DNA from: an uncultured Lachnospiraceae bacterium
GTDB taxonomy: Bacteria; Bacillota; Clostridia; Lachnospirales; Lachnospiraceae
Length of the DNA: 64,000 bases
Direction: 5' to 3'
NCBI GenBank assembly: GCA_910584915.1
Contig: CAJUDM010000014.1
Coordinates: 1 to 64,000, forward strand
In this document: positions 50,170 to 59,945 of the stretch, piece by piece
Numbering within the stretch: position 1 is the first letter of the stretch
Layout of the letters: every line of letters begins with the position of its first letter
The notes under the pieces: generated by a model
The model's input: only the letters and a program-made list of their open reading frames with translations
Told to the model about the DNA's origin: nothing
Databases searched by the model: none
Made by a program: the position numbers and the translations under genes

Positions 50170-51339
50170 CTATACTATCCCTCTGAACTTCGGCGTAAAC
50201 CACTTTATTTTTTCTCCGTTCACACCGACAGACAACAAAAAATCTCTGATTGCCATAGCTGCGCTCTCTGTGATATTTGCGATTAAAATATATTTAAATT
50301 CCGGCTCCGCCTTCGCCAATATATCCGGGCTGTCTACCGGAAGTCCCTGCCTGCGGTAAACCTCATAATTTTTATCAACCCAACCGCCCAGCCTTACCCT
50401 TCCGTCCCTTTCAAGATAGCGATATATCTCCTGCCCCAATACACCCGCCCCGTAAATTATAAGCCTGTCCCCCTCTTCAAAACCTCCATAGGGAACAAGC
50501 ACTTTTTTACTGTCCGCAATGTCAAATATATCGATCTGCCTCAATGCAAACATATAATTTTCATATGCGGCAAGCTGATGGTCTGTCCGGGCACTTACGC
50601 CGGCTTTGCTAAAAGTATCTGCCAAAAATTTCAGCAATACCCTGATTCTCTCTGTCTCTTCTGTAAAGCAGGTTTTTGTGATGGATGCGGGATGCTGAAC
50701 ATAATGATAACCTGATATGTCCGACACACATACCCTATCCGCCATTAACAGGCCTGGATACACAACAGCGGCATCATCGCCGGCAATAATATGAGCATCG
50801 ACCATTAACTGCGCTTTTTTCAAAATATCAACTCTGAAAAGTTTCGTGTACAATTGAGGGGTGATCCCATACTCAAAAAATTTTCCGGTGTAAAGCATAA
50901 CCGGCAACAGCTGTTCCACGCCATACACACCGGCATCCACCCCGTTTTTTATCAATCTGCTGTCACCGCCGATATCATGATAATGAGCAACAGCCACAAT
51001 ATCCGCCTCGGATTCTTTCTGTAATTCTGCCAGTTTCTCTATATATTCAGGCTCTATCCAGTCATCCGCATCCACCCATCCGATAAAATCTCCTGTGGCT
51101 GCTTCAACGCCTGACTGACGTGCTCTCACTACCCCCTGATTTTTTTGATCCACAACCACAATGCGATCATCCACACCCACGTAATGTCTGCATATTTCTG
51201 AAGAATGATCCGTTGAACCATCATTTACAAGAATAATTTCAAGGTTTCTGTAACTTTGGCTTATAATACTCTCAATACATTGACCCAGATAACACTCAGC
51301 ATTGTAGACAGGGACAACAATACTTATTTTACGGCACAT
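50170..51339 (-). CDS. Family 2 glycosyltransferase with C-terminal IYG module, 389 aa
   Basis: GT-A domain (about 1-215): I-S-I-V-V-P-V-Y-N-A-E at the start, V-N-D-G-S-T-D and the D-A-D-D metal motif. The C-terminal part (about 285-389) is the Rossmann-like module: L-I-I-Y-G-A-G-V-L-G-Q-E-I-Y-R-Y-L, then G-W-V-D-K. It begins one base after the upstream stop and belongs to a tight series of glycan genes. The sugar is not predictable. Confidence 0.9.
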   Translation of the reverse strand: MCRKISIVVPVYNAECYLGQCIESIISQSYRNLEIILVNDGSTDHSSEICRHYVGVDDRIVVVDQKNQGVVRARQSGVEAATGDFIGWVDADDWIEPEYIEKLAELQKESEADIVAVAHYHDIGGDSRLIKNGVDAGVYGVEQLLPVMLYTGKFFEYGITPQLYTKLFRVDILKKAQLMVDAHIIAGDDAAVVYPGLLMADRVCVSDISGYHYVQHPASITKTCFTEETERIRVLLKFLADTFSKAGVSARTDHQLAAYENYMFALRQIDIFDIADSKKVLVPYGGFEEGDRLIIYGAGVLGQEIYRYLERDGRVRLGGWVDKNYEVYRRQGLPVDSPDILAKAEPEFKYILIANITESAAMAIRDFLLSVGVNGEKIKWFTPKFRGIV

Positions 51340-51340
51340 A

Positions 51341-52501
51341 TCACCAACACCTTTCTATCTTGGAGAAAAGCACGCGATAATCTTTCATATGATAGATAAA
51401 ATATATCGTTGACACATGTTCCGACAGCCAGCATCTTTTTTGCTTATTTCCTTTGTATGCAGTCATTCTATCCTCCACTGAAAAGACAACATCAAATAAG
51501 AAGGAACAATACTCCTCTAAAATGTCTCTCCTCGCTATACAGATATTATTGGGAATAAACATGGGATGCGATGCACACCATAGAGCCGTATCATGATACG
51601 CCGGATATTTTTCTTTAATGATCTGCAACATGGCATCATAATAGGCAGCTTCCCCCCAATGTTGATAATAAGTCCTCAGGTTATGTCCCACCACAAAAGG
51701 AAGCGGCAGGATAATATCCGTCTCATCATGTAATAAAGGAGGCAATACAATATCCGATTCAAATCGTCTTCTGTAATGACAGATTCCCGAAAATTCATGA
51801 TCAGTATTTTTCCATACCCAATACAACCCCGTCAATTCATTATAGTAGGGGTTTAAAGCGGATATATTCTCTCCCGTATCATCACCGATATCCGCAATTC
51901 TCTTTTGAGCCATAGCCACCCCCGCCTGAATATTTGATATCCACGGCACTTCGGGGAAATGTGTCAAAGTCTTTTCATCCTTCTCACACATGACGCTGTA
52001 TGTTTGGATCTTGTCCTGGTATAGATCAGCATCCGCACTATGGCGGCCAGCAAATGGAAGAAAACCGGCACGGAGTTTATATTTCGGAAGATAATCCTTT
52101 AAAAATTCTCTTGTCAAAAGCTGCTCCATAGCATCTGTCAGATAGTAAATATCAGGACATGGGACAGTGATATCAGATAATTTCTGTCTTATTTCGTCAT
52201 GATAAATATCCATGGCAACTACAACAATCGCTGAATTTTCCGGGAATTTGGTAATCTCATCTATGCAGTATATGGGAATACCGTCCAATTGCTCCTGACT
52301 GACAGAAGAATTATTATTTTTTCCGGTCACCAAAAAAGCCGCCGGCTTTTGCAAAAAAGAAAATCTATCCCGTTGCATCTGCAGAAGCTCTTCACTTCTG
52401 AGACCGGCGCCATAGAAATAGAGAGTCTTGTATTGACGAAGGGATGTCTGTAATATTTTTAATTTTTTATATTCTTCCCGATAAAAAAAATCATCCTGCA
52501 T
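51341..52501 (-). CDS. DUF4422 protein with N-terminal IYG module, 386 aa
   Basis: Residues about 20-130: the module (L-Y-F-Y-G-A-G-L-R-S-E-E-L), including a conserved V-V-V-A-M-D strand. Residues about 165-386: DUF4422 (Y-N-E-L-T-G-L-Y-W-V-W-K-N, G-I-C-H-Y-R-R-R, D-I-I-L-P-L-P-F). It has the same domain order as the protein at 48375-49460 but is only distantly alike, so this is not a recent duplication. No signal peptide. Confidence 0.85.
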   Translation of the reverse strand: MQDDFFYREEYKKLKILQTSLRQYKTLYFYGAGLRSEELLQMQRDRFSFLQKPAAFLVTGKNNNSSVSQEQLDGIPIYCIDEITKFPENSAIVVVAMDIYHDEIRQKLSDITVPCPDIYYLTDAMEQLLTREFLKDYLPKYKLRAGFLPFAGRHSADADLYQDKIQTYSVMCEKDEKTLTHFPEVPWISNIQAGVAMAQKRIADIGDDTGENISALNPYYNELTGLYWVWKNTDHEFSGICHYRRRFESDIVLPPLLHDETDIILPLPFVVGHNLRTYYQHWGEAAYYDAMLQIIKEKYPAYHDTALWCASHPMFIPNNICIARRDILEEYCSFLFDVVFSVEDRMTAYKGNKQKRCWLSEHVSTIYFIYHMKDYRVLFSKIERCW

Positions 52502-52533
52502 AAAATTGTCCCCTATACAGTACCAAAATCAAA

Positions 52534-53763
52534 TTATAAAATTTTTGTGATCACTTCATCTGAATAGTCCGGCAAATCTCCTGTCTCTTCTGTTATCCGC
52601 CCTCCGGGCGCTTCGTTTACATATTTTCCTGGAATAGAAATCTTCCTGTCCTCTCCTCTTAAAAACCATTCATACTCGATATCGATATGTCCAATATCCA
52701 ACGCCTGATACCCTTCTTTTGTTAAATCATACGCTAAAACCGTTGCCGTCGCTCCCAACGCAATTAATATCAATCTCGATTTATCCACTTTTTTTACTGC
52801 CCGCAATATCAAATCATATTTTTGGAAAGCGTTTGTACTTGGACAGAGAATTCTTTCACATGTCCTTACACCGGCTAACAGATCATTGCCAAGCCCCAGC
52901 CTTGTCCATTCCCCTTCTACAATAGTGATATCTCTGTCCTTCCATATTTGTTTTATTGCTTTAAACTTCTCTTCCGCCATTCTTTTATCTATAAAGTCCT
53001 TGTATGGTCTGGTAATAAAAGCATCATAATATGTCCGCTCAAAATCTAGCAACACATATACCCGCTCTCTTCCCCCTCTTACCAGATGACTGCGAAAACA
53101 CTTCTTAAATTCTTCGGTCCTTCCTTCCATATTTCCATATACGTCCGGTATTGCCACCATAAGGTTTTCCAGATTGCCCGTCAGTACTTCTTTCAGCCTG
53201 AGGGCGAGTTCTTTATCCTTTTCTTGCAAAGAATTATCTCCTCCGAGCATCAAATCAAGCTCCCCATCGCCAAATCTGCTGAGAGATTTCCCTTTTTCGA
53301 CAATTTCAGATATGGTAGCTTTCCAATCCGCTATTTTAGGAAACCTATAATATCCAACCTGCATTTTCGACGCAACTTCATATTCCATATTTTGAACATG
53401 CAGAGATACATCTTCCATTTTCCGGTTCAGCTCAATAAAACACAATTCATCTAAATAAAACAGTTTTCTCCATTTGCTGTACTTTGTATGATCAAAGGAA
53501 TAAGGCGTTATAATTTTATTATGTTCAACAGATAACTCCGTCAACTGCTCCACTATGCTTTTATAATTTATGGCAACCGCTACGATCACATAATCAAACT
53601 GCATGTTTATCAGTTCTTTCGGTGCGATCACAAAACTGTCATGAAACTTATTACCCCATCTTGTCTGATCGTTATCCACATATGCGATAACTCCGTTTTC
53701 TTCTTTCAGACAAGGAATGATATCTTCTGCACCTTTTCCGGTTCCCCAGATAATTATCTCCAT
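52534..53763 (-). CDS. GT-D fold (SP_1767/DUF1792-type) glycosyltransferase with N-terminal IYG module, 409 aa
   Basis: Residues 1-100: the module (I-I-I-W-G-T-G-K-G-A-E-D-I, then A-Y-V-D-N). Residues about 150-385: a GT-D type glycosyltransferase, recognised by L-S-R-F-G-D-G-E-L-D-L-M-L-G and A-I-P-D-V-Y-G-N, with a later A-L-G-A-T-A-T-V-L-A-Y-D-L. Pneumococcal relatives act in glycosylation of serine-rich adhesins. The start abuts the upstream stop (TAG-ATG). Confidence 0.85.
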   Translation of the reverse strand: MEIIIWGTGKGAEDIIPCLKEENGVIAYVDNDQTRWGNKFHDSFVIAPKELINMQFDYVIVAVAINYKSIVEQLTELSVEHNKIITPYSFDHTKYSKWRKLFYLDELCFIELNRKMEDVSLHVQNMEYEVASKMQVGYYRFPKIADWKATISEIVEKGKSLSRFGDGELDLMLGGDNSLQEKDKELALRLKEVLTGNLENLMVAIPDVYGNMEGRTEEFKKCFRSHLVRGGRERVYVLLDFERTYYDAFITRPYKDFIDKRMAEEKFKAIKQIWKDRDITIVEGEWTRLGLGNDLLAGVRTCERILCPSTNAFQKYDLILRAVKKVDKSRLILIALGATATVLAYDLTKEGYQALDIGHIDIEYEWFLRGEDRKISIPGKYVNEAPGGRITEETGDLPDYSDEVITKIL

Positions 53764-55017
53764 CTAACAAATCCTGCTTTCATAATCTTTCATCACCAGT
53801 TTGAGCAATGCATTCAATTCCCAGACATTTCCTCTCCATGTCCGCCTTAGTTCATTCGCAATTTCAGTATTCTTTTCAGCCGGCGTCACGATAATATCAC
53901 TGCATTTCTCATTAGCCTCTCCTAACGCAGCGATCTCAATATCATCTCTTTCTTTTATTTTCTGATCGACACCATACAAAGTAATCTTATCCGACTTTTT
54001 CAGTTCCCTGATCACGACGTTTCCATAATTTCCTAATCCATAGACTGCAATGCTCGTGATGCCTTTTTTCTCAAAGTAATCTCCTATCTTTACCCCCTTC
54101 AAATTTATCGCTGTTAGAATCAGTACATTGTCAAAAGCTTTTGTTTGTGCATCTTCAGATTTCCCTGCGATATTCTTTCCGAATACCATCGTCTGAATTT
54201 CATATAAAAAATCAAGCATCTCCTCACTGGCATTTAGGACAACACCTGCTACGTATTCTATTCCTATCCTGCCGATCAATTTCCTCTCAAGCTTATATAA
54301 TTGATTTTCCCGGGCAAGTTTAATATTGTCCCGTATTCCCTTTAATGTATCTTCTATGTACTTATCCTTTCGGGAAATCGCTTCTTCCGCAAACCGATAG
54401 CCATAAAACTCTACCGGTAAAACGATATATCTCTTAATTGCTATCATAGCCTTCAGAAAAAAGGGGGGATCCTCATATCTTCTGTATGATGGAAACAATA
54501 TTCTACTCTTTCGGATTGGCTCTAACTCAAAAACATAATTCTGAAAATAATAATCATCCAGATGATCTACATATTCTAGTATAACCCCCTCAGAATTATT
54601 TCCATCCTTAAAATAATTCCTACACCAATGAAAATCTTCTAACGAATCTCCATTATACAATTTGCGCAGTCCTGCACACGCCTGCACCCCGTTACTTTCA
54701 CAGGCATAAACCATTTTTTCCAAAGCCTGAGAATCCAGATAAAAATCATCCGCATCCAGAAAGCATATATATTTTCCTACAGCTTCCTTTAACCCGATAT
54801 TGCGGGCCTCACCCGCTCCTTTATTCTCCTGTCGGAAAACACGGATATATGGATAGCTCTTTTGATATTGTTGTAAAATCTCATAGGAATCATCTGTTGA
54901 TCCATCATCAATGCAAAGAATTTCTTTCTCTTTAACGGTTTGTGATATCACGCTCTCTAAACATTCTTTCAAAAAACTTTCTACATTATATACAGGGATA
55001 ATTACTGATATTTTCAT
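53764..55017 (-). CDS. Family 2 glycosyltransferase with C-terminal IYG module, 417 aa
   Basis: GT-A domain (about 1-230): I-S-V-I-I-P-V-Y-N-V-E, I-D-D-G-S-T-D-D and L-D-A-D-D-F. The C-terminal part (about 300-417) is the module with its preceding helix: F-E-K-K-G-I-T-S-I-A-V-Y-G-L-G-N-Y-G, then Y-G-V-D-Q and I-I-V-T-P. DNA is AT-rich compared with genes before 49 kb. The ribosome-binding site is weak (GAGAGG, long spacing). Confidence 0.9.
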   Translation of the reverse strand: MKISVIIPVYNVESFLKECLESVISQTVKEKEILCIDDGSTDDSYEILQQYQKSYPYIRVFRQENKGAGEARNIGLKEAVGKYICFLDADDFYLDSQALEKMVYACESNGVQACAGLRKLYNGDSLEDFHWCRNYFKDGNNSEGVILEYVDHLDDYYFQNYVFELEPIRKSRILFPSYRRYEDPPFFLKAMIAIKRYIVLPVEFYGYRFAEEAISRKDKYIEDTLKGIRDNIKLARENQLYKLERKLIGRIGIEYVAGVVLNASEEMLDFLYEIQTMVFGKNIAGKSEDAQTKAFDNVLILTAINLKGVKIGDYFEKKGITSIAVYGLGNYGNVVIRELKKSDKITLYGVDQKIKERDDIEIAALGEANEKCSDIIVTPAEKNTEIANELRRTWRGNVWELNALLKLVMKDYESRIC

Positions 55018-55094
55018 TCACGATTCATAGCCTCTCTATATTTTTATAAAAGTAATACTCAATTATTATCCGTCCTCCATTTTGCTCCAATGCT

Positions 55095-56222
55095 CTAATC
55101 CGGATAATTCATCAATAATTCATTAATTATATTTTCCAAAGATAAAACGGAACTTTTAACCTTTTTATGAAGTAATTCTGCAATTTCTCCAAAACGCATC
55201 ACTGTAGTCACTATTATTGCATCCACTTCTTTCAGATTATCATCCGGCAAATACATACATATATCCATACATATATTATTTGCATTTTTATCAATGGCAT
55301 ACTCAATCTTTACATGATTTGCCAATTCCTCATATAATCTACGCCCTATAAAACTCATTCCATAAATTGCAATATGCTGATATCCTTTTTTCTGCAAATA
55401 TTCCCCTATACAAATATTTTTTTGCTTTAACTCCACCCATTGGTTCATTATCTGAAACATAAACAAATGTTTTTGAGCTAACACTTTCCATTCCATTAAT
55501 ACTTCGTTCATATTTGAATATTGAACCACTTGTTTATATCTTTCTTGATATTCATCCAATATCTGCTTTTCTTCATAAAAAAGCAACTCTGCATTTTCCG
55601 GTTCTCCACTTATACCCATTGCATCATAATTGCTCACTATAACAGGTACACTTCTACATACATTTCCCCTAGTTACAGAATAAAAAAGCCATTCATAATC
55701 TGCTCTGATCTTATACTGTTCTCTAAAATAATGATTGACCAGCAATTCTTTAGGTGCAAAAATGCTTTGATGACAAGGCATATTTCCATTTAATAACTTT
55801 TCTTCCAAAGTCTCTTTTCCTTCTGCATAGTCTTTTATTATTTTAGAACCATCAGAAGAAATGAAACAAATTTTCCCATAATATATAGCCTTCGTATCCT
55901 CTTTTATATATTGATACATTTCCTCTAATACATATTTATTATATAAAGTGTCACCTGCATTTAAAAAAAATATATAATCTCCACTTGCTCTGGCAATTCC
56001 ACGATTCATGGCATTATATACGCCAAAATCTTCTTCAATAAAAATTCTAATATTAAAATATCCTGAGTATTCAGCGAGTATCTCTCCTGTGCCATCTGTT
56101 GAGTTCCCATCAATAATCAAATATTCAATATTGGGATACGTCTGACTACATACACTTTCTATCGTTTCTCTCACCTTGCTTTTTGCATTATAGCAGACTG
56201 TAATTACAGTAATATTTAGCAT
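55095..56222 (-). CDS. Family 2 glycosyltransferase with C-terminal IYG module, 375 aa
   Basis: GT-A domain (about 1-205): I-T-V-I-T-V-C-Y-N-A-K, I-D-G-N-S-T-D-G-T and F-L-N-A-G-D-T. The C-terminal part (about 255-375) carries Q-W-V-E-L-K-Q, then I-A-I-Y-G-M-S-F-I-G-R-R and I-I-V-T-T-V. This end is clearly homologous to the free-standing protein encoded by the next gene upstream (56539-57015). ATG 56222 is chosen for spacing from AAGGA. Confidence 0.9.
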   Translation of the reverse strand: MLNITVITVCYNAKSKVRETIESVCSQTYPNIEYLIIDGNSTDGTGEILAEYSGYFNIRIFIEEDFGVYNAMNRGIARASGDYIFFLNAGDTLYNKYVLEEMYQYIKEDTKAIYYGKICFISSDGSKIIKDYAEGKETLEEKLLNGNMPCHQSIFAPKELLVNHYFREQYKIRADYEWLFYSVTRGNVCRSVPVIVSNYDAMGISGEPENAELLFYEEKQILDEYQERYKQVVQYSNMNEVLMEWKVLAQKHLFMFQIMNQWVELKQKNICIGEYLQKKGYQHIAIYGMSFIGRRLYEELANHVKIEYAIDKNANNICMDICMYLPDDNLKEVDAIIVTTVMRFGEIAELLHKKVKSSVLSLENIINELLMNYPD

Positions 56223-56317
56223 GCTCTCCATCCTTCTTATAATGTCAATCCTAAAATTATTAAGCATTTCCTTAAATAGTTACCTCAATATTCAGAGCCA
56301 AAAATGTATGACAACCA

Positions 56318-56521
56318 TTATATCTTATAATGAATAGCTAAAAGAAGATACAATTTATAAAGCATCCCATTCGAAAAGTCTTCTTTCCCTGCACATAGAA
56401 AGATATAAATATAAAGTACTTGTTTCATACTTGCCAAATCATTTTTAGGCAGACCATTTAAAACGGTTCTGATATAAAGTATAAAATTGCCAATGTTCTC
56501 ATCTAATTTCAAAATAGACAC
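56318..56521 (-). CDS. Doubtful small ORF, 67 aa
   Basis: An open frame with a GTG start, between two glycan genes. The product would be hydrophobic and Leu/Ile/Tyr-rich. It has no family likeness and only a weak upstream site. It fills most of the 316-base gap 56223-56538; the rest holds nothing recognisable. Confidence 0.25.
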   Translation of the reverse strand: MSILKLDENIGNFILYIRTVLNGLPKNDLASMKQVLYIYIFLCAGKEDFSNGMLYKLYLLLAIHYKI

Positions 56522-56538
56522 CTGTCAAAACGCCACCA

Positions 56539-57015
56539 TCACACCTCATACAAAATATCTTCTAATGAGATAACCGGACAGGCCACCTTCTTTGAAAGCT
56601 CCTCCTCAATTTCGTCAAAGAAAGTAATTGCCGTTACAACGATAACATCCACTGCTCTTAAATCATCCTCCATAGATACGATATCTACATCCGCATAAAT
56701 AGAATCCGCGTTTCTATCAATACCATAAACAACTTGAATATCTGTATCTTTCAATTCTTCAACGAGTGCTTCCCCAGCATAACTCATACCATAAATAGCA
56801 ATTCTCTTATAGCCATTCTTTTCAAAAAAAGATGATAGATTTTTCCCTTCCTGCTTTACTTTTACCCACTGGGTCATCATCAGGAAAAGATCAAGATGTT
56901 TGTCAGACATGGCTTTTATTTTATCTTTTTCTCCACCGATTACTCTTCCTGCCGCTCCCGCTCCGATAACGACACCTGTCAATGTTGTTAATACTGAAAT
57001 TACTGATTTTTTCAT
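56539..57015 (-). CDS. Free-standing IYG module with membrane anchor, 158 aa
   Basis: An N-terminal hydrophobic segment (about 5-27, Gly/Ala/Val-rich) anchors a single Rossmann-like module: Q-W-V-K-V-K-Q, then I-A-I-Y-G-M-S-Y-A-G-E-A-L-V-E-E-L, Y-G-I-D-R-N-A-D and V-I-V-V-T-A. There is no catalytic domain. It matches the C-terminal module of the neighbouring glycosyltransferase. The start has GAGGAG. It could recruit or regulate the modular transferases at the membrane (inference). Confidence 0.8.
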   Translation of the reverse strand: MKKSVISVLTTLTGVVIGAGAAGRVIGGEKDKIKAMSDKHLDLFLMMTQWVKVKQEGKNLSSFFEKNGYKRIAIYGMSYAGEALVEELKDTDIQVVYGIDRNADSIYADVDIVSMEDDLRAVDVIVVTAITFFDEIEEELSKKVACPVISLEDILYEV

Positions 57016-57281
57016 TGAAAATTTCTCCTCTCAATAAACTATTTAGCACTATCTATATAGATACACATAACCATTCCTGAAAAATCACTATATCCGGCTA
57101 ATACCTGTTTTTTATCATGCTTGCTTGATATCCTGCTCAGATAATTTTAAGTTTTCACATTCATGTTATAAGTAATCTAATTTTAGTAATACTATTATCT
57201 TTAACCTCTATTCCCTCAAACACTATGCTTTCTTTACAATTCATATATAATTATCCATTCTGATATCTTTACTCAAATAAG

Positions 57282-58472
57282 TTATTTAGAAAAGTCTTTC
57301 GTAATATAATTTTTATACGGCATATTCGACACGTGATAATAAATTCTCTCCAACTTATCAAAAAATTTTTTCTGATCTAATCGCTGTACCCTCGTTATTG
57401 CACGGGCCTTCATCTCTGCTCTCTGCGCAGCATTCATACTTAGTACCCTCTCAATTTGTTTTCGCAAACTATTTGCGTTATTCCTCTTCGCCAAAAATCC
57501 ATCATATCCATCTGTGATAAATTGTTCCAGGCTACTTCCCTTTGTACCGATCACAATACATCCCAAAGCCATTGCCTCTGCACATGTATTCGGGAAGTTG
57601 TCCATAAGAGATGGCATCAAAATAATTTCTGCCTCACGCATGACCGGAAACAATAACTCATGTGAAAGTTCTCCAAGTATCACAACACGATGTCTGTATT
57701 TTCCAGCTGCCGCAACAATCTCTTTTGTGATACCTTTTTCGGCTTCTGCACCAGCAAATACAAAATTAATATCTGAATATTTCTGCAATACACACCGTAA
57801 AACATCCCGCACCACAAAAATCCCCTTATCTGCTGACATTCTCCCAACAAACAATAGATACTTCTTCCCTTTCATTTTTTTATTCAATATTTCTGTATTT
57901 TCACATACCTTCTCAGGAATATAAGGGGTCTCGATAACTTTAATATTCCTCTTTATATCTCTCCCAAGTGTCTGCGCCATAACATTACCTGGCGCATAAA
58001 TGAAATCCATATTTTTCGCTGCAGTTTGTTCTAAAAAACTCAATACTCTTACACGAGATCGTGTATAATTAGAAGACAGCTGTGCCTTCGTATATGAAGA
58101 TATCCTCATCACTGCCGGAATCTTCCCTGTATGCAACAAACCGATTCCAAACCATCCCGTATAATGTATCACATCTATTTTCCAGGTTTTATCAATACTT
58201 TTTATTTTTTTCTGTATATCAATTTCTCGCCGGATAATTGAGAGCAGCATTTGAAAATCACTTACTTTTTCTAAAAATTGGACAGACTTATAAGAAAGTA
58301 CATCCACTCCCTTATATTTTCTTCTTTGATCATCATAGCCGGGAGCTAAAATTTTTACCTCATTTCCTCTTTCCTGCAATCCATTAGCTATCATATATAC
58401 CGCTTTTCCCATCCCCCCAAGCGGCACTCTCTTATTATGTGTAAAAGTTCCCGTGACTAATAATATATTCAT
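57282..58472 (-). CDS. Family 4 glycosyltransferase (GT-B), 396 aa
   Basis: Retaining GT-B glycosyltransferase. N-terminal G-G-M-G-K-A-V-Y, C-terminal GT4 signature F-V-G-R-M-S-A-D-K-G and E-I-I-L-M-P-S-L-M-D-N-F-P-N-T-C-A-E-A-M-A-L-G. It lacks the module found in its neighbours. ATG 58472 has AAGGGGAT; a GTG at 58484 has no site. The 266 bases before the next gene (57016-57281) are AT-rich and empty. Confidence 0.93.
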   Translation of the reverse strand: MNILLVTGTFTHNKRVPLGGMGKAVYMIANGLQERGNEVKILAPGYDDQRRKYKGVDVLSYKSVQFLEKVSDFQMLLSIIRREIDIQKKIKSIDKTWKIDVIHYTGWFGIGLLHTGKIPAVMRISSYTKAQLSSNYTRSRVRVLSFLEQTAAKNMDFIYAPGNVMAQTLGRDIKRNIKVIETPYIPEKVCENTEILNKKMKGKKYLLFVGRMSADKGIFVVRDVLRCVLQKYSDINFVFAGAEAEKGITKEIVAAAGKYRHRVVILGELSHELLFPVMREAEIILMPSLMDNFPNTCAEAMALGCIVIGTKGSSLEQFITDGYDGFLAKRNNANSLRKQIERVLSMNAAQRAEMKARAITRVQRLDQKKFFDKLERIYYHVSNMPYKNYITKDFSK

Positions 58473-58500
58473 AATCCCCTTCACTTTGCAAAATTTCTAT

Positions 58501-59940
58501 TTATATGACTTCTATATGCCCTCTCCATCCGCTTGTGGGTTCAAACTCAAAATGTTTCATTTTATGGTTTATGCCTCCGCAATATTCAGGTTGGTTAGAA
58601 TGCAAAAATACAGTCTCACCATCGTAAAGCATTTTATCTCTCATTGCATTTTTTAATGTCGGAATCTTTAAGTAGTCATATCCCATCAGCTTAACAAGAC
58701 ACAAATCAAATACCACCGCATTATCTGCAAAAAGAAACCCTCCAATTCTTTTATAAGATGGTGATAACGGACCTTCTTTCTCTCCACAAACAATCATATC
58801 ACCAAGATAAAGTATTTTTCTTTGCCTTGTATCTCTTATATTTCCTTCATTATCGCAGTAATTTATAATACGATTTAGATCCAGTATAGTCCGCCATATC
58901 GTATCGTTCCCATACCACATTCCGTATCTGGTCCGGTCTCTATGTCTCTTCATAATCAGCGCATTTATATTCGTAATAAAAGAAGCGGCAAATTCATAAT
59001 TTTTTTTATAAGCCCTATTTTTCCAATCATCCAGCTGACTCGAAAACCTCTTAACACTATCCCTTACCGGGTATTCATCCCCACCCTTTTTCTTTTCTCC
59101 CTTTCTATGATGAGGCAAATACTCTTTTCTTGCATTAATTCCCACAAAATTTTTCAATGCACCGGTATATCCGGCTAATCTATGCGTTTTAGGTTTCGGA
59201 ATACTTATAATTACATCCGCTACCAGACATGCGCTGTTCAAACAATATTCCTGCACATCTCTGCAATGATGCTGATTAGTATCCTTTGCATCATAGTTTG
59301 TAATTCTCAATATCTTCTCATAATTTTTACCATAAAAGTATGATTGTTTAGAAAGATTTACAATCTGTGTACTAAATTCCATCTCTTTATTCTCAGACTG
59401 TATCTTTTTACCTTGTTTTTCTGTTAATATTATTTTTCTAAAGTCCTTTATCGTAAAATGCTCTGAAAAATTTTGTTTATAAAAATCCTCCAGTGCCTGA
59501 TATCCGCTTATTCTTTTTAATCTCTTAAAATCACAGTCCTGTATCGGAGCATCTCCTACTATCACCCCGCCTGTTCCATCCAGAGCAATCAAAACATAGT
59601 CTAAAATGCATTTGACTACTGAAGGATGTGTGATCAAACACTCCATCGCTTTTCTTCGATTTTTCTCCGCACCATTTTTATCTGTCACTAAATTGGGTTT
59701 TATAAGAACTGTCTGCCCTCTTTTTATATATCTTCCAAGCGGATTCCATTTCTCAGTTCCCAAATTATCTTTATCCAGTTCAAGTGCAATGAACATATTA
59801 CGGATCATTTCATAAACGTCATTTTTTTCATTCGATATTCCCGCATTCTTAAATAAATATTCCGGATATAGTTCGCTTGGCCTGCAAAATCTATCTTTAG
59901 GATATTCACATTTTTCATTAAAATAAAAATAATTGCTCAT
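58501..59940 (-). CDS. DUF362-domain protein, 479 aa
   Basis: Resembles DUF362 proteins, a family of unknown function sometimes found in surface-polymer loci. Conserved blocks: V-L-I-K-P-N-L-V, G-G-V-I-V-G-D-A-P-I-Q-D-C-D-F, S-I-P-K-P-K-T-H-R-L-A-G-Y-T-G-A-L-K-N-F-V-G-I. It is longer than many relatives because of a basic, lysine-rich stretch around 270-340. There is no ferredoxin domain. ATG 59940 has AGGGAGAT and sits six bases after the upstream stop. Confidence 0.85.
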   Translation of the reverse strand: MSNYFYFNEKCEYPKDRFCRPSELYPEYLFKNAGISNEKNDVYEMIRNMFIALELDKDNLGTEKWNPLGRYIKRGQTVLIKPNLVTDKNGAEKNRRKAMECLITHPSVVKCILDYVLIALDGTGGVIVGDAPIQDCDFKRLKRISGYQALEDFYKQNFSEHFTIKDFRKIILTEKQGKKIQSENKEMEFSTQIVNLSKQSYFYGKNYEKILRITNYDAKDTNQHHCRDVQEYCLNSACLVADVIISIPKPKTHRLAGYTGALKNFVGINARKEYLPHHRKGEKKKGGDEYPVRDSVKRFSSQLDDWKNRAYKKNYEFAASFITNINALIMKRHRDRTRYGMWYGNDTIWRTILDLNRIINYCDNEGNIRDTRQRKILYLGDMIVCGEKEGPLSPSYKRIGGFLFADNAVVFDLCLVKLMGYDYLKIPTLKNAMRDKMLYDGETVFLHSNQPEYCGGINHKMKHFEFEPTSGWRGHIEVI

Positions 59941-59945
59941 AAGTT

